A stretch of 36,418 nucleotides of DNA from Caulobacteraceae bacterium (lineage in GTDB: Bacteria > Pseudomonadota > Alphaproteobacteria > Caulobacterales > Caulobacteraceae): positions 1 through 36,418 of the forward strand of contig PLRV01000095.1 in the NCBI GenBank assembly GCA_003164925.1. The letters run 5' to 3'. Positions 1 to 10,131 of the stretch are shown piece by piece. The notes under the pieces were generated by a model. The model was not told the DNA's origin, searched no databases, and saw only the letters and a program-made list of their open reading frames with translations. How positions within the stretch are numbered: position 1 is the first letter of the stretch; each line of letters begins with the position of its first letter. The position numbers and the translations under genes were made by a program.

Positions 1-920
1 TGATTGAGTTTGGCCCAGTCCAGCCGAGCCGGTGCGCGCACCACGTCCTTCACGTCGAACCAGGCGATGGCTTCCTCGTCGGAAAAGATTTCGTCGTCGC
101 CGTGGCCCCATCCCAGCCGCGCCAGATAGTTGCGCATGGCTTCGGGCAGATAGCCCATGTCGGCAAACTCGCCGACCGCCTGGGCGCCATGCCGTTTGGA
201 CAGCTTGGCTCCATCTGGCCCGTGGATCAGGGGGATGTGGGCGAAGGCCGGGATTTTCAACTCCAGCGCCTGATAGATCAGGGACTGACGCGCGGCGTTG
301 TTGAGGTGGTCGTCGCCCCGTATCACATGGGTCACGCCCATATCGGCGTCGTCCACCACCACGGCCAGATTGTAGGTTGGCGCTCCGTCCGAGCGCAACA
401 GAACCAGATCGTCCAGTTCCTTGTTCTGGAACCGCACCGGGCCTTTCACCAGGTCGTCGACCACGGTCTCGCCCTCGGATGGCCCCTTGAAACGGATGAC
501 GTGGGGAAGGTCGAGGTGTTGATTTTCATCGCGGTCCCGCCAGGGCGAACGAATGGCGTGGCCCTCGGCCCGCGCCTTGGCCCGTTCGATCTCCAGTTCC
601 TCCACGCTCATGTAGCAGCGGTAGGCGCGTCCGCGTTCGAGCAGGGTCTGAACGGCTTGGCGGTGGCGATCGGCGCGGGCGAATTGGAAGACCGGCGGTG
701 CATCCGATTCCAGGCCCAACCAGCCTAAGCCGTCAAGGATGGCCTGCACGGCATCGGGCGTGGAGCGCTCGCGGTCTGTGTCCTCGACGCGCAAAAGGAA
801 CCGTCCGCCGGTGTGGCGCGCGTAAAGCCAATTGAACAGGGCTGTCCGCGCCCCTCCTATGTGCAGGTATCCCGTCGGAGAAGGGGCGAAGCGGGTGACG
901 ACGTCTGAGGGTTTGGGCAT
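1..920 (-). CDS. gltX: Glutamyl-tRNA synthetase, N-terminal part (3' end beyond window)
   Basis: Class I aminoacyl-tRNA synthetase that charges tRNA-Glu with glutamate in the cytosol. The minus-strand translation from ATG at 920 starts [20 protein letters not shown]. The HIGH-type motif HIGG is at residues 20-23 and the KMSKS-type motif KLSKRHGA begins near residue 239. The first 306 or so residues are present, covering the catalytic domain; the C-terminal anticodon-binding domain lies off the left edge. Upstream it is divergent from comEC, with under 60 bp between them if comEC starts at 979. No clear Shine-Dalgarno sequence precedes the ATG, but the conserved FAPSPTG block so close to the start supports it. 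Some alphaproteobacterial GltX enzymes also charge tRNA-Gln, which cannot be decided here. Confidence 0.95.
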   Translation of the reverse strand, partial: MPKPSDVVTRFAPSPTGYLHIGGARTALFNWLYARHTGGRFLLRVEDTDRERSTPDAVQAILDGLGWLGLESDAPPVFQFARADRHRQAVQTLLERGRAYRCYMSVEELEIERAKARAEGHAIRSPWRDRDENQHLDLPHVIRFKGPSEGETVVDDLVKGPVRFQNKELDDLVLLRSDGAPTYNLAVVVDDADMGVTHVIRGDDHLNNAARQSLIYQALELKIPAFAHIPLIHGPDGAKLSKRHGAQAVGEFADMGYLPEAMRNYLARLGWGHGDDEIFSDEEAIAWFDVKDVVRAPARLDWAKLN

Positions 921-978
921 CGATATCCAGGCTGGAGGCGCGGCGCCTCTTAACACGCGCGCCTCGAGCCGTCCTAGT

Positions 979-3093
979 GTGGCTAGCCTCGGGGCGTGGA
1001 TTTTAAGCCAGGCGCGCGCCCAGGCGGACCGCTGGTCTTTGTGGACTCCGGTGGCGTTCGGTTGCGGATGCGGCGCCTATTTCGCGCTCAAGAGCGAGCC
1101 CGGGCTGGGGTTGGTCGCCGGCGGGGCGGTGTTGTCTTGCCTCGGCGCGCTCCTGCTTAGGCGATGGGGCAGGGCGCCGGTCTTGGCGGGCGTGGTCATG
1201 CTGGCGGCGTTTGGCGCGGCCGGGGTCCTTTCAGGCAAGCTGCAGACCCTGGCCATGGCCGGGCCGGTCAGCCCGCCCCTGGCCGGCGTGGCGGTGGAAG
1301 GCTGGGTGGTGGACATGGCCAGCCGCGGAACCACCGGACCACGTTTGCTGATCGCGCCCACGTTCATCAGCGGCATACCCCAGGACCGGCTGCCCAAACG
1401 CGTGCGCATCACCGTCAAGGACGAGGATGTGATCGGCCCGGGCGCGGCCGTGCGCTTGATCGCCCTGCTCAATCCGCCGCCGCCGCCGGCCGCGCCCGGC
1501 GCATTCGATTTCGCCCGCAGCGCCTATTTCCTCGGCGTCGGCGGGGTAGGGGTGGCCTTGAAGGCCCCCGAGGCGATCGATCTGCCGCCGCCGTCCTGGC
1601 GCGTGGGCGTGCAGTTGGCGGTCAACAGGGCCCGCTGGGCCCTGACCCAGGCCATCATCGAACAGATGGGCCAGCCCACCGGCGGCATCGCCGCGGCCAT
1701 GGTCACCGGCCACGACTATTCGATCAGCCAGGACGACACCAATGAGATGCGCAACGCCGGCATCTCCCACATCCTGTCGATCTCCGGCGTACACATGGCC
1801 ATCGTCGGCGGGTTCATCTTCTTCGCAGTGCGCTTGCTCGTGTCCCTGTGGCCCTGGCTGGCGCTGCGGGTGAACGGCAAGAAAGTCGCCGCCGCGACGG
1901 GCCTGATCGCCATCATCGTCTATCTGGTGGTGTCCGGCGCGCCGCCGCCGGCCCAGCGCTCGGCGATCACCGCCACCATCGCCTTCGGCGCCATCCTGCT
2001 CGACCGGCGCGCCATCACCCTGCGAGGCCTGGGCCTATCGGCCCTGATTGTCCTGGCCATCCAGCCCGAAGCGGTGGTCGAACCCGGCTTCCAGATGTCC
2101 TATGCGGCCACCGTCGCCTTGGTGGCCTTGGCGGAGGCGTGGCCCCACCCGCGCCGGGCCATCAATGCGCCCCTGGTCCTGCGCGTGCTGCAAAAAGCCA
2201 GGGACTGGCTGATCGCGGGTATCGCCGTGGGCCTGGTGGCCGGCGCGGCCACGGCGCCGTTCGCCATCGAGCACTTCAATCGCGTCTCGCTCTACGGCTT
2301 GCCCGCCAACTTGCTGCTGGAGCCCTTATCCAGTTTCGTGATCATGCCGGCCCTGGCCCTGGGCGCGGTGGCCCAATTGTTTGGCGCCGGGGGCTGGCTC
2401 CTGGCCGTCGCGGGGTGGGGCATAGACCGCATGCTCGATCTGGCCCGCCTCACCGCCGAGGCGCCCGGCGCCATGGTCACCATCGCTTCGGCGCCGACCA
2501 TCGCCCTGCCGATCGCATTCATCGGGATTCTCTGGCTGTGTCTGTGGCGCGGGCCGCTGCGCTGGATCGGCCTGCCCTTGGCGCTGGCGGTCGTTCTGTG
2601 GCCCCATCCGTCCGCGCCCGCCGCCTGGGTCTCGTCCGATGGAGCCAACGCCGCCATCCTGGCCGATGGTCATCCGGTGGTTCTGCGCGCGTCGGAGAAA
2701 TTCGCGAGCACCTTGTGGGCTCGGCGCTACGGCTTTGAGCTGCCGACCAACGCCGATGCCGCCCACGACCGCCTGTTCGACTGCAATCGGCGACGATGTT
2801 CGCCCCTGCCGGCCGCGCCCCTGCGTCTTGGCCTATGGGCTGGACGCAAGCCGCCCAAGGCGGCTGACTTCACAAGCCTTTGCCAAGCCTCGGAACTCCT
2901 GGTCCTGCGCTCGCCGATCCCGCAGGGGGCCAGTTGCGCCGGCAAGCCGGTGCTGAGCGCGGCGGACTTCGCCCGGGGCGGGGCGGTGGAGTTGCGACGT
3001 CAAGGCTCAGGCTGGTCCTACCGCTGGGCAGCGGATGAGCGTGGCCGGCGGCCGTGGACCGTCGGCGCCGAGCTCAATGATAGCGACGGATAA
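979..3093 (+). CDS. comEC: ComEC/Rec2-family competence channel protein
   Basis: Predicted inner-membrane channel for import of single-stranded DNA during transformation. From GTG 979 it is 704 residues. An N-terminal membrane region is followed by a DUF4131-like soluble part with a proline-rich stretch near residues 165-175. The Competence domain carries the signature [10 protein letters not shown] from residue 264 and several hydrophobic segments to about residue 540. The C-terminal 160 residues are soluble and have cysteines but no metallo-beta-lactamase HxHxDH motif. The frame stays open upstream to a TTG at 832, but that would overlap gltX, and similarity to the family (W-LxSQA-) begins just after 979, so I prefer GTG 979; GTG 895 is an alternative. 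Its last 20 bp overlap the end of lexA on the other strand. Confidence 0.9.
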   Translation: MASLGAWILSQARAQADRWSLWTPVAFGCGCGAYFALKSEPGLGLVAGGAVLSCLGALLLRRWGRAPVLAGVVMLAAFGAAGVLSGKLQTLAMAGPVSPPLAGVAVEGWVVDMASRGTTGPRLLIAPTFISGIPQDRLPKRVRITVKDEDVIGPGAAVRLIALLNPPPPPAAPGAFDFARSAYFLGVGGVGVALKAPEAIDLPPPSWRVGVQLAVNRARWALTQAIIEQMGQPTGGIAAAMVTGHDYSISQDDTNEMRNAGISHILSISGVHMAIVGGFIFFAVRLLVSLWPWLALRVNGKKVAAATGLIAIIVYLVVSGAPPPAQRSAITATIAFGAILLDRRAITLRGLGLSALIVLAIQPEAVVEPGFQMSYAATVALVALAEAWPHPRRAINAPLVLRVLQKARDWLIAGIAVGLVAGAATAPFAIEHFNRVSLYGLPANLLLEPLSSFVIMPALALGAVAQLFGAGGWLLAVAGWGIDRMLDLARLTAEAPGAMVTIASAPTIALPIAFIGILWLCLWRGPLRWIGLPLALAVVLWPHPSAPAAWVSSDGANAAILADGHPVVLRASEKFASTLWARRYGFELPTNADAAHDRLFDCNRRRCSPLPAAPLRLGLWAGRKPPKAADFTSLCQASELLVLRSPIPQGASCAGKPVLSAADFARGGAVELRRQGSGWSYRWAADERGRRPWTVGAELNDSDG

Positions 3094-3775
3094 GGCCGAC
3101 CAGCTTGCCTTGTACCTGCACCTGATCGGGACCGAAGATACGCGTCTCGTAGGCGGGATTGGCCGCTTCCAGGGCGATGGAGGCCCCCTTCTTGCGCAGC
3201 CGCTTGAGGGTGGCTTCTTCGCCCATGACCAGGGCCACCACGATCTCGCCGGAATTGGCGGTGGAATCCTTGCGGATGATCACCTGATCGCCGTCCAGAA
3301 TGCCGGCGTTGATCATGGAGTCGCCCTGCACCTCCAGGATGTAGTGTTCCCCGGCGCCCAGCAGGGTTTCGGGCACGAAAACCCGGTCCTTCTCGTGCTG
3401 GATGGCTTCGATCGGCGTGCCGGCGGCGATGCGGCCCAGCACGGGAAGTTCGCGCACATCGTTGGCGATCGGCAGGTCGCCAGGCGAGGACCCGCGCTCG
3501 CCTTCCACCACCTGCGGACGGAACGGCGCGCGTCCCTTGGGCGGGGCCGCGGCGGTGGCCTGTTGGGGAAGCTTGACCACTTCCAGGGCCCGGGCCCGGT
3601 GAGCGAGGCGGCGCAGAAAGCCACGTTCCTCCAGGGCCGTGATGAGGCGATGAATGCCCGACTTGGAAGCCAAGTCCAAGGCTTCCTTCATCTCGTCGAA
3701 TGACGGCGAAACCCCGGTTTCCTTAATCCGTTCATGGATGAACATGAGTAATTCATGTTGTTTGCGCGTGAGCAT
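3074..3775 (-). CDS. lexA: LexA, SOS response repressor and autoprotease
   Basis: Transcriptional repressor of the DNA damage response; RecA filaments trigger its self-cleavage. The protein is 233 residues from ATG 3775 ([10 protein letters not shown]). It has a winged helix-turn-helix N-terminal domain (about 1-65), a proline-rich linker (70-100) and a peptidase S24 domain. The cleavage bond A118-G119 sits in RIAAGTP, the nucleophile is S153 in GDSM, and the general base is K191 in EATLKRL. The frame is open to 3799, but the conserved start MLTRKQ and the SOS box position favour 3775. It lies 80 bp downstream of trpC on the same strand, yet has its own promoter with an SOS box at 3819-3833, so autoregulation is expected. 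Confidence 0.97.
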   Translation of the reverse strand: MLTRKQHELLMFIHERIKETGVSPSFDEMKEALDLASKSGIHRLITALEERGFLRRLAHRARALEVVKLPQQATAAAPPKGRAPFRPQVVEGERGSSPGDLPIANDVRELPVLGRIAAGTPIEAIQHEKDRVFVPETLLGAGEHYILEVQGDSMINAGILDGDQVIIRKDSTANSGEIVVALVMGEEATLKRLRKKGASIALEAANPAYETRIFGPDQVQVQGKLVGLIRRYH

Positions 3776-3818
3776 CGAGCAGAACCCTTCCAGGAACAAA
3801 CCGCTAACTGTTGGAAAT

Positions 3819-3847
3819 GTTCTCTAGGTGTTCTTTCTTAATGTCAA
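3819..3847 (-). promoter_or_regulatory. lexA promoter with alphaproteobacterial SOS box
   Basis: On the minus strand a perfect -35 hexamer TTGACA (3847-3842) is followed 8 nt later by GAAC-N7-GAAC (3833-3819), which read on the plus strand is GTTC TCTAGGT GTTC. GTTC-N7-GTTC is the established LexA operator of alphaproteobacteria. The -10 region (CCTAGAGA, loosely like the Caulobacter GCTANAWC box) falls inside the operator, so bound LexA would block RNA polymerase. The box ends 44 nt upstream of the lexA ATG. That lexA represses itself here is inference from position. Confidence 0.9.
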
Positions 3848-3854
3848 GTTGATG

Positions 3855-4646
3855 CTAGCCGCCCAAAAGCGCGCGCGTTGCCGCAGCCACGTCGGCCTGA
3901 CGCATCAGACTTTCGCCCACCAGCATGGCTGAGGCGCCGCAGGCCTCCAGACGGGCCGCGTCGGCGGGGGTGAAGATGCCGCTCTCCGTTACCAACAAAG
4001 CATTTGCGGGCTTGAGCGCGGCCAGCCGTTCGGTGATCGCGAGGTCCACCTCGAAGGTGCGCAGGTCGCGGTTGTTGACCCCGGCCATGTCGGCGCCCAG
4101 AACGGCCGCGCGCTCCATTTCCGCTTCGTCGTGGGTCTCCACCAGCACGTCCATGCCGAATCGGCGCGCTTCGCTCATGAGGTCCGCCGCCAGCGAGTCG
4201 TCGATCATCGCCAGGATCACGAGGATGCAGTCGGCGCCCAGCGCGCGCGATTCGGCCACTTGCCAGGGATCGATCAGAAAGTCCTTGCGGATGCAGGGCA
4301 GGTCGCTGGCCTCCCTGGCGGCCGTCAGATAGGCGTCCGCGCCCTGAAAGCTTGGTCCATCGGTCAGGACAGACAGGCAGGCCGCGCCGCCGGCCCGATA
4401 GGCGCGGGCCAGGGCGGGCGGATCGAAATCCGCGCGGATCAGCCCGCGTGAAGGACTGGCCTTCTTGATTTCGGCGATCAGGCCCAGGCGGCCGGGCGCA
4501 TGGGCGCGGGTCAAGGCCTGGCGAAAGCCGCGCGGCGCGCTGGCCTGCAGGGCGGCCTGCTCGATCTGCGCGAACGAGCGCGCCGCCTTGCGGGCGGCGA
4601 CTTCCTCGCTCTTGTAGGCGGCGATGCTATCCAGAATATCGCTCAT
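3855..4646 (-). CDS. trpC: Indole-3-glycerol phosphate synthase
   Basis: Closes the ring of carboxyphenylamino-deoxyribulose phosphate to give indole-3-glycerol phosphate, the fourth step from chorismate to tryptophan. It has 263 residues, the usual length of a monofunctional TrpC, with a TIM-barrel fold. Signature blocks are [11 protein letters not shown] (catalytic lysine), [24 protein letters not shown] and LLVTESGIF. Its ATG overlaps the trpD stop by one base (TGATG at 4648-4644), which points to translational coupling in the trpG-trpD-trpC operon. No TrpF domain is fused to it and trpF is not in the window. Confidence 0.97.
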   Translation of the reverse strand: MSDILDSIAAYKSEEVAARKAARSFAQIEQAALQASAPRGFRQALTRAHAPGRLGLIAEIKKASPSRGLIRADFDPPALARAYRAGGAACLSVLTDGPSFQGADAYLTAAREASDLPCIRKDFLIDPWQVAESRALGADCILVILAMIDDSLAADLMSEARRFGMDVLVETHDEAEMERAAVLGADMAGVNNRDLRTFEVDLAITERLAALKPANALLVTESGIFTPADAARLEACGASAMLVGESLMRQADVAAATRALLGG

Positions 4647-5659
4647 CAGCCGTTGCTCGCTTGAACCAGGCGTTCAAGAGCGGCCTTGGCCCGTCCATCG
4701 TCGATGACCCGTCCGGCCAGCGCGACCCCGTCCCGCAAGGTCTCGACCTTGTCCGATACAAGCAGGGCGGCGGCCGTGTTCAGCAGCACCACATCGCGAT
4801 AGGGACCCGCGGCGCCATCCAGCAGATCGCGGATGGCCTGGGCGTTGAACCCGGGATCCCCGCCTAGAAGGTCCGCCAAGGATGCCTGGGGCAGGCCCAC
4901 GGCTTCGGGCGTGACCGTGAACAGGCGCACGGCCCCGTCTTTCCATTCCGCGACGTGGGTTGAACCGGTGGTGGTCATCTCATCCAGGCCTTGACCGTGC
5001 ACCACCCAGGCGCGCTGCGAACCCAGCGCGCCCAGGACGCGGGCCAGCGGCTCGACCCACCGGCTGTCATACACACCCAGCACCTGGCGCTGGGCGCCGG
5101 CCGGATTGGCCAGCGGGCCGAGCAGGTTGAAGATGGTGCGAAAGCCCAATTCCTGGCGGATGGGCGAGACATGGCGAAGGGCCCCGTGATGCGCGGGGGC
5201 GAACAGGAAGCAGATGCCGGCCTCGTCCAGGGCGCGCCGGCTCTGCTCCAGGCTGGCTGAGATATTCACCCCGAGCGCGGCCAGGACGTCTGCGGCGCCG
5301 GACTTGGAGGACATCGCCCGGTTGCCGTGCTTGGCCACCTTGATCCCCGCGCCCGCGGCCACCAGGGCCGAAGCGGTGGAGATGTTCAAGGTGTGCAGGC
5401 CGTCGCCGCCGGTGCCGCAGGTATCGATCACCTGATAGGGGTGCTCCAGCCGCGTGGCGGCCCGCCGCATGGCGCGGGCCGAGGCGGTGATCTCGCCCAC
5501 CGTCTCGCCGCGCAGGCGCATGGCGGTGATGGCGGCGGCGACCTGGGCCGGGGAGGGCTCTCCGCGCAGACAGGCCGCGAAGAAGTCGTCCGCGTCGGCC
5601 TCGGTCAGGGTCGCGCCATCCGCCAGGCGGGCCAGCAGGGGTTTGAAGGCGTCGGACAC
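4646..5659 (-). CDS. trpD: Anthranilate phosphoribosyltransferase
   Basis: Transfers phosphoribosyl from PRPP to anthranilate in tryptophan synthesis. It has 337 residues from GTG 5659 (start [14 protein letters not shown]), matching the family length of about 340. The PRPP-binding glycine loop [14 protein letters not shown] and the block [17 protein letters not shown] are both present. The frame stays open far upstream (to 6100), but that extension is the shadow of trpG in another frame; only the GTG start gives a family-like N-terminus, and it lies 2 nt after the trpG stop. Middle gene of the trpG-trpD-trpC operon. Confidence 0.96.
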   Translation of the reverse strand: MSDAFKPLLARLADGATLTEADADDFFAACLRGEPSPAQVAAAITAMRLRGETVGEITASARAMRRAATRLEHPYQVIDTCGTGGDGLHTLNISTASALVAAGAGIKVAKHGNRAMSSKSGAADVLAALGVNISASLEQSRRALDEAGICFLFAPAHHGALRHVSPIRQELGFRTIFNLLGPLANPAGAQRQVLGVYDSRWVEPLARVLGALGSQRAWVVHGQGLDEMTTTGSTHVAEWKDGAVRLFTVTPEAVGLPQASLADLLGGDPGFNAQAIRDLLDGAAGPYRDVVLLNTAAALLVSDKVETLRDGVALAGRVIDDGRAKAALERLVQASNG

Positions 5660-5661
5660 GG

Positions 5662-6258
5662 TCAGGCCGAGGTTGCCGCGAGGCGCCTCACCCCGGCCAG
5701 GTCGAGGAAGTTGGCGAGCAGTTCGTGGCCGTGTTCGGTGGCGATGGATTCGGGGTGAAACTGCACGCCATGCACCGGTCGGTCGCGCCGCCTCAGGCCC
5801 ATGATCTCGCCATCGCCGCTCCAGGCCGTGATCTCCAGCACGTCCGGCAGGCTTTCGCGCTCCACCGCCAGGCTGTGATAACGCGTGGCCGTAAACGGGC
5901 TGGGCAGACCGGCGAACACGCCCTGGCCGGAATGCTCGATCTGGTCGGTCTTGCCATGCATCAGGGCCTTGGCGCGGACCACCTTGCCGCCGGCGGCTTG
6001 GCCTATCGCCTGATGTCCCAGACACACGCCTAGGATCGGCAGGTCCGCGGGCGCGCGCAGGAGTAGGTCCAAACAGATGCCGGCCTCGTCGGGCGTGCAC
6101 GGCCCGGGCGACAGAAGCACCGCTTCGGGCACCAGCGCGAGCGCCTGCTCTACGCTCATGGCGTCGTTGCGATGCACAAGGGTCTCTGCCCCAAGCTCGT
6201 TCAGGTAGTGGACGAGGTTGTAGGTGAAGCTGTCGTAATTATCGATCACCAGGATCAT
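5662..6258 (-). CDS. trpG: Anthranilate synthase component II (glutamine amidotransferase)
   Basis: Supplies ammonia from glutamine to TrpE for anthranilate formation from chorismate. It has 198 residues from ATG 6258 ([14 protein letters not shown]). The class I amidotransferase triad is visible: C79 in GVCLGHQ, and H168 and E170 in [12 protein letters not shown]. The frame is open to 6414, but the conserved start is at 6258, with GAAAGG about 10 nt upstream. It may also serve as PabA for folate synthesis, as in some bacteria; that is not decidable here. It is first in the operon; its partner gene trpE lies 2.3 kb away in a different transcription unit. Confidence 0.96.
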   Translation of the reverse strand: MILVIDNYDSFTYNLVHYLNELGAETLVHRNDAMSVEQALALVPEAVLLSPGPCTPDEAGICLDLLLRAPADLPILGVCLGHQAIGQAAGGKVVRAKALMHGKTDQIEHSGQGVFAGLPSPFTATRYHSLAVERESLPDVLEITAWSGDGEIMGLRRRDRPVHGVQFHPESIATEHGHELLANFLDLAGVRRLAATSA

Positions 6259-6413
6259 GCGGGCGCGCCTTTCAGTCGGGTTCTTAGGCTCGCGCGCCGC
6301 GAAGGCCAAGAGCCGTGAGCCGAAGCTGAAGAATTGACCGGCGCCGCGCCCCGTCTTGGCGCCACATTCGATCGTCATCTGGCGCGGCCGATCCGCTGAG
6401 CTAAACTCGTCCA

Positions 6414-6605
6414 ATGCAGATCGAGTCGCCCGCGCCTCTCGCCTTAGCCCGCGCCAAGCTGGTCGCGCCGTCCCGGCCGGACCGCCCCCTGGCGGCGGTT
6501 TGCGCAGCGGCTCTTTTCGCGGTTTGCGCCTTGACCTTCGCCGCCGCGGCGATCTTCGCGCCGCCGGTGGTGATCGAGCCGATGGCTAAGCCGGGCGTGC
6601 AGTAG
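6414..6605 (+). CDS. Small single-pass membrane protein, unknown function
   Basis: A 63-residue reading frame, divergent from trpG across 155 bp. After a polar N-terminus ([15 protein letters not shown]) it has one long alanine-rich hydrophobic segment, about residues 26-52, followed by a short tail ending in KPGVQ. I recognise no family. A GCTAAACT sequence at 6400-6407 is a partial match to the Caulobacter -10 box and would start transcription almost at the ATG, so a leaderless mRNA is possible; no ribosome binding site is visible. It could also be non-coding, since open frames of this size arise easily in GC-rich DNA. Confidence 0.45.
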   Translation: MQIESPAPLALARAKLVAPSRPDRPLAAVCAAALFAVCALTFAAAAIFAPPVVIEPMAKPGVQ

Positions 6606-6640
6606 CGACCCCGCATTGGGTGTCAGATCGTTTTGATTTT

Positions 6641-6665
6641 GCCCGACGGCGTAATAACGTCGGGC
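6641..6665. repeat. Perfect 8-bp hairpin upstream of the histidine kinase
   Basis: GCCCGACG (6641-6648) and CGTCGGGC (6658-6665) are exact reverse complements around a 9-nt AT-rich loop. There is no T-run after it on either strand in the right direction, so it is not a canonical intrinsic terminator. It ends 10 nt before the GTG of the kinase gene and could be a 5' leader structure or an operator. Confidence 0.5.
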
Positions 6666-6675
6666 TCGGTATAGC

Positions 6676-8571
6676 GTGCAGGATATCCCGCCGGTGGCTT
6701 CTCCCAGGGATTCGAATCTTCACCGACCACCAGGGCAGCAAATGGCCCTGTTCGCCGGCGCCTTTCTGATCCTGTTCGCCGTAGTCACCACATGGTTGGT
6801 CATCAACAGCGCCGGCCGGGTGCGGTGGGTGGAGCATACGCTCGAGGTGGAGCGGGAGATTTCCGAGGCCCAGGCCACCCTTTACGCCGCGGAATCCGCC
6901 GCGCGCGGTTATATTTCCACCGGCAATCCGGGGCTTCTCTCTAACCCCGTGGGAGCCGATCGCGCTCTTTGGGTCAAGCTGGGAGAAATTTCGTCGCTCA
7001 CCTCCGACAATCCCCGGCAAAGCGCCGCGCTGAGAGGCGTCGAACAGAGCGCCGCCGCACGCCTGGCCATGCTCGCTCGCGCCGTGGCCCTCAAGCGTGC
7101 GGGATCGGACGCCGCGGCTCAGAAACAGCTGACCGACCCGCTCGGCATCCGTCAGGAAAATCTGTTCCGTGAGGCCACGGACGGAATGCGCGCCGAGGAG
7201 AACCGGCTTTACGTGGTCCGGCTGAAGCAGGCGGAGGATTCGCGGCGCGCCTTGCTGGTTCTGTCGACCCTGACCGGGGTGGCGACCTTGGCTTTCACCT
7301 TGGCCTGGATAAGCAACGCCTGGCGCTCCACCCAAGCGCTGCAGGCGGCTTATGCCGAACTGATGAGCGCCAATACCCAGCTCAAGACCGAGATCGAGGG
7401 GCGGGCCGTGGCGGAGGGGCAAATCCGCCAACTGCAGAAGATGGAAGCGATCGGCCAGCTCACCGGGGGCATTGCCCACGACTTCAACAACATGCTGGCG
7501 GTCATCATTGGCAATCTGAACCTTATGCAACGCAAGTTGGCTAGCGGGCGGAGCGACATCGAGCCCTATGCCGCCGCCGCCCTGGAAGGCGCGGCCCGCG
7601 CCGCGGCCCTCACAGCGCGACTGCTGGCCTTTTCGCGTCAACAGCCGCTCGCGCCCCAGCCGGTGGACGTGAACAAACGCATGGTGCGCCAGTCGGAGAT
7701 TCTGCGCAGGCTGCTGGGCGAAACGATCATGATCGAGACGGTGCAGGGCGCCGGAATTTGGCGCGCCGAGGTCGATCCCGTTGAGTTGGAAAGCGCGATC
7801 CTCAACCTGGCCGTCAACGCGCGCGACGCCATGGGCGGCGAAGGCAAGCTCACTATAGAAACGGCCAACGCCCATTTGGATGAAGCCTACGCCCGGGCCA
7901 ACGGCGTGGCGGCCGGACAATATGTGATGATCGCCGTAACGGACACTGGCTCGGGTATGACGCCGGACGTGGTGGATCGCGCCTTCGATCCCTTTTTCAC
8001 CACCAAGCCGGCCGGCCAGGGCACCGGGCTGGGGTTGAGTCAGGTTTATGGCTTCGTCAGGCAAACCCACGGCCACGTCAAAATCTATTCAGAGCCAAAC
8101 CACGGCTCCACGGTGAAGATATATCTGCCTCGCCTGGTGGCGGAACACGCCGCGGAGTCGGAGGAGAGCAAACCGGTTCCCGCGCGCCTGGTCGGCAAGC
8201 CTGAGGAGATCGTGATGGTGGTGGAGGACGAGGATCGAGTTCGCCAGTTCGCCGTCGAGGCTTTGCGCGAGCTGGGCTACACCGTGCTGCACGCCCATAG
8301 CGCCCGCGCCGCCCTCGATAAGCTGCAAGCCGAACCGGGCATTTCCCTGCTGCTGACCGATATCGTCATGCCGGAAAAGAACGGCCGTCAACTGGCCGAT
8401 GAAGCCTTACAGATCATCCCCAACCTGCCGGTGCTCTACATGACCGGCTTTTCGCGAAACGCGGTGGTGAACAACGGCATGTTGGACTCTGGGGTGAACT
8501 TCCTGCCCAAGCCCTTCACCCTCGACCAGCTCGGCGCGAAGGTGCGCGAGGTGCTGGACGCGGCGGCCTAG
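6676..8571 (+). CDS. Hybrid sensor histidine kinase with CHASE3 domain and receiver
   Basis: Membrane-bound two-component sensor of 631 residues (GTG 6676; ATG 6742, which starts at MALFAGAF just before the first membrane segment, is an alternative). Order: TM1 about 25-45; CHASE3-like periplasmic sensor about 46-190 ([18 protein letters not shown]); TM2 about 192-212; a short coiled linker; HisKA-type dimerisation domain with [11 protein letters not shown] (phospho-acceptor H268); ATPase domain with [16 protein letters not shown] and GTGLGLS; and a C-terminal receiver with phospho-acceptor D562 (LLLTDIVMP) and K612. No response regulator gene is adjacent, so it is an orphan hybrid kinase. 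The signal is unknown; the trp neighbours do not by themselves imply a link. It converges on trpE with a 15-bp gap. Confidence 0.93.
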   Translation: MQDIPPVASPRDSNLHRPPGQQMALFAGAFLILFAVVTTWLVINSAGRVRWVEHTLEVEREISEAQATLYAAESAARGYISTGNPGLLSNPVGADRALWVKLGEISSLTSDNPRQSAALRGVEQSAAARLAMLARAVALKRAGSDAAAQKQLTDPLGIRQENLFREATDGMRAEENRLYVVRLKQAEDSRRALLVLSTLTGVATLAFTLAWISNAWRSTQALQAAYAELMSANTQLKTEIEGRAVAEGQIRQLQKMEAIGQLTGGIAHDFNNMLAVIIGNLNLMQRKLASGRSDIEPYAAAALEGAARAAALTARLLAFSRQQPLAPQPVDVNKRMVRQSEILRRLLGETIMIETVQGAGIWRAEVDPVELESAILNLAVNARDAMGGEGKLTIETANAHLDEAYARANGVAAGQYVMIAVTDTGSGMTPDVVDRAFDPFFTTKPAGQGTGLGLSQVYGFVRQTHGHVKIYSEPNHGSTVKIYLPRLVAEHAAESEESKPVPARLVGKPEEIVMVVEDEDRVRQFAVEALRELGYTVLHAHSARAALDKLQAEPGISLLLTDIVMPEKNGRQLADEALQIIPNLPVLYMTGFSRNAVVNNGMLDSGVNFLPKPFTLDQLGAKVREVLDAAA

Positions 8572-8586
8572 CGAAAAAAACGCCCG

Positions 8587-10131
8587 TCAGTCGAAGCGCC
8601 AGGCCTCTTGCGCCGCTCGGCGCTGGGCGCCGGATTTGTGCAGGGTCTCGTCGTATTCGGCGCTGGGATCGGAATCCGCCACCACCCCGCCGCCGGCCTG
8701 GGCATAGATCATCCCGTCCTTGAACAGCGCCGAGCGCAGGATGATGCAGGTGTCGATCTGGCCGTCGGCCGAGATGTATCCGGCCGCCCCGCCATAGACG
8801 ACACCGCGCTTGACGCTCTCCAGCTCGTCGATGATCTGCATGGCGCGCACCTTGGGCGCGCCCGACAGGGTGCCTGCGGGCAGGGCCGCCATCAGCACGT
8901 CCACCGGGTCCAGGCCTTCGGGCGCATCGCCTTCCACATTGGAGACGATGTGCATCACATGGCTGTAGCGCTCCACCGTGAAACTTTGGGTGACGCGCAC
9001 GTGCGGCGCGCTCTGGGCCTGGGCGGGGGTGTTGCGGCCTGGTTCGCGCAACATGGCCACGCGGCCCACGTCGTTGCGGCCCAGGTCCAGCAGCATCAGA
9101 TGCTCGGCCCGCTCCTTGGGATCGGCCAGCAGCTCCCGCTCCAGCGCCTGATCCTCGGCGGGGGTCTTGCCGCGCGGGCGGGTGCCGGCGATCGGCCGGA
9201 TGGTGATCTTCCCGTCGCGCAGCCGCACCATGATTTCGGGGCTCGAACCGGCGAGCTGGAAGTCGCCGAAGTTCAGATAGAACATGAAGGGCGAAGGATT
9301 GAGCCGCCGCAGGGACCGATAGAACGCGAACGGGTCCAGGGCGAAGGGCGCGCTGAACCGATGGCTCGGCACCACCTGGAAGATGTCGCCGGCGCGGATG
9401 TATCCCTTGGCTTTCTCGACGATCCCCGCGTAGTCGGCCCGGCTGACCTGGGATTCCAGCGGCTGCTGGGGCTTGGGCTTGCGCTCGGGGCCGATGTGCA
9501 GGGGTTTGCGCAGGTCCGCCACGGTGTCGCCTAGGCGCGTGCGGGCGGCCGCGTAGGCCTGGGCCGCCGTGATCGGGCCGGGGCGAACCGGCGTTGTCAG
9601 CACGATCTCCTGTCCGATGGAATCGAACACCGCCACCACCGAAGGGCGGGTCATGACGGCGTCGGGCAGGCCGAGCGGATCGGGATTGACGTTCGGCAGG
9701 GGCTCGACCAGCCGCACCATGTCGTAGCCCACCGCGCCGAACACGCCGGCCGCCATAGGCGGAAGCTCAGCGGGCATATTGATGCGTGAGCGCGCCACCA
9801 GGCTGCGCAGGGAATCCAGCGCGCCTTCGCTTTCGGGCGTGAAGTCGCCCGTGTCCAGGTCGTCGCCCTGGCTGACCTCGGCCTTGTCGCCGAAACAGCG
9901 CCAGATCAGGTCCGGCTTCATGGCGAGGATCGAGTAGCGGCCGCGCCAGGCGCCGCCTTCCACCGATTCGAACAGGAAGGCGTAGGGCTGGCCTTGGGCA
10001 AGCTTCAGATAGGCGGACACCGGGGTTTCCAGGTCGTCGACCAGGCGCAGAAACACCGCCTGCGGCTGGCCAGCCTCGTAGGTCGCCGCGAAAGTCGTAA
10101 AGTCGGGCTGGACCTCGGCGTTCTGGCTCAT
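8587..10131 (-). CDS. trpE: Anthranilate synthase component I
   Basis: Converts chorismate to anthranilate using ammonia from TrpG. It has 514 residues. The N-terminal half holds the regulatory region (LFESVEGGAWRGRYS, equivalent to the LLES feedback site, so tryptophan inhibition is likely). The C-terminal chorismate-binding domain shows PIAGTRPRGKTPAEDQ, LLADPKERAEHLMLLDLGRND, GTLSGAPKVRAMQIIDELE and QAGGGVVADSDPSAEYDETL. Its ATG overlaps the stop of the upstream chaperone gene in an ATGA arrangement (10131-10128), so the two are translationally coupled. No leader peptide with clustered Trp codons was found upstream. Confidence 0.97.
   Translation of the reverse strand: MSQNAEVQPDFTTFAATYEAGQPQAVFLRLVDDLETPVSAYLKLAQGQPYAFLFESVEGGAWRGRYSILAMKPDLIWRCFGDKAEVSQGDDLDTGDFTPESEGALDSLRSLVARSRINMPAELPPMAAGVFGAVGYDMVRLVEPLPNVNPDPLGLPDAVMTRPSVVAVFDSIGQEIVLTTPVRPGPITAAQAYAAARTRLGDTVADLRKPLHIGPERKPKPQQPLESQVSRADYAGIVEKAKGYIRAGDIFQVVPSHRFSAPFALDPFAFYRSLRRLNPSPFMFYLNFGDFQLAGSSPEIMVRLRDGKITIRPIAGTRPRGKTPAEDQALERELLADPKERAEHLMLLDLGRNDVGRVAMLREPGRNTPAQAQSAPHVRVTQSFTVERYSHVMHIVSNVEGDAPEGLDPVDVLMAALPAGTLSGAPKVRAMQIIDELESVKRGVVYGGAAGYISADGQIDTCIILRSALFKDGMIYAQAGGGVVADSDPSAEYDETLHKSGAQRRAAQEAWRFD

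Noticed and set aside
3782-3797. GAAC-N8-GAAC between the SOS box and the lexA start
   Set aside because: The spacer is 8, not the 7 that LexA needs in alphaproteobacteria; treated as chance beside the true box.
5660-6100. Long N-terminal extension of trpD
   Set aside because: Arginine/proline-rich shadow of trpG in another frame; GTG 5659 gives the family start 2 nt after trpG.
6586-8076. A 496-codon open frame on the minus strand
   Set aside because: Antisense to the histidine kinase, with no recognisable domain; explained by third-position GC bias.
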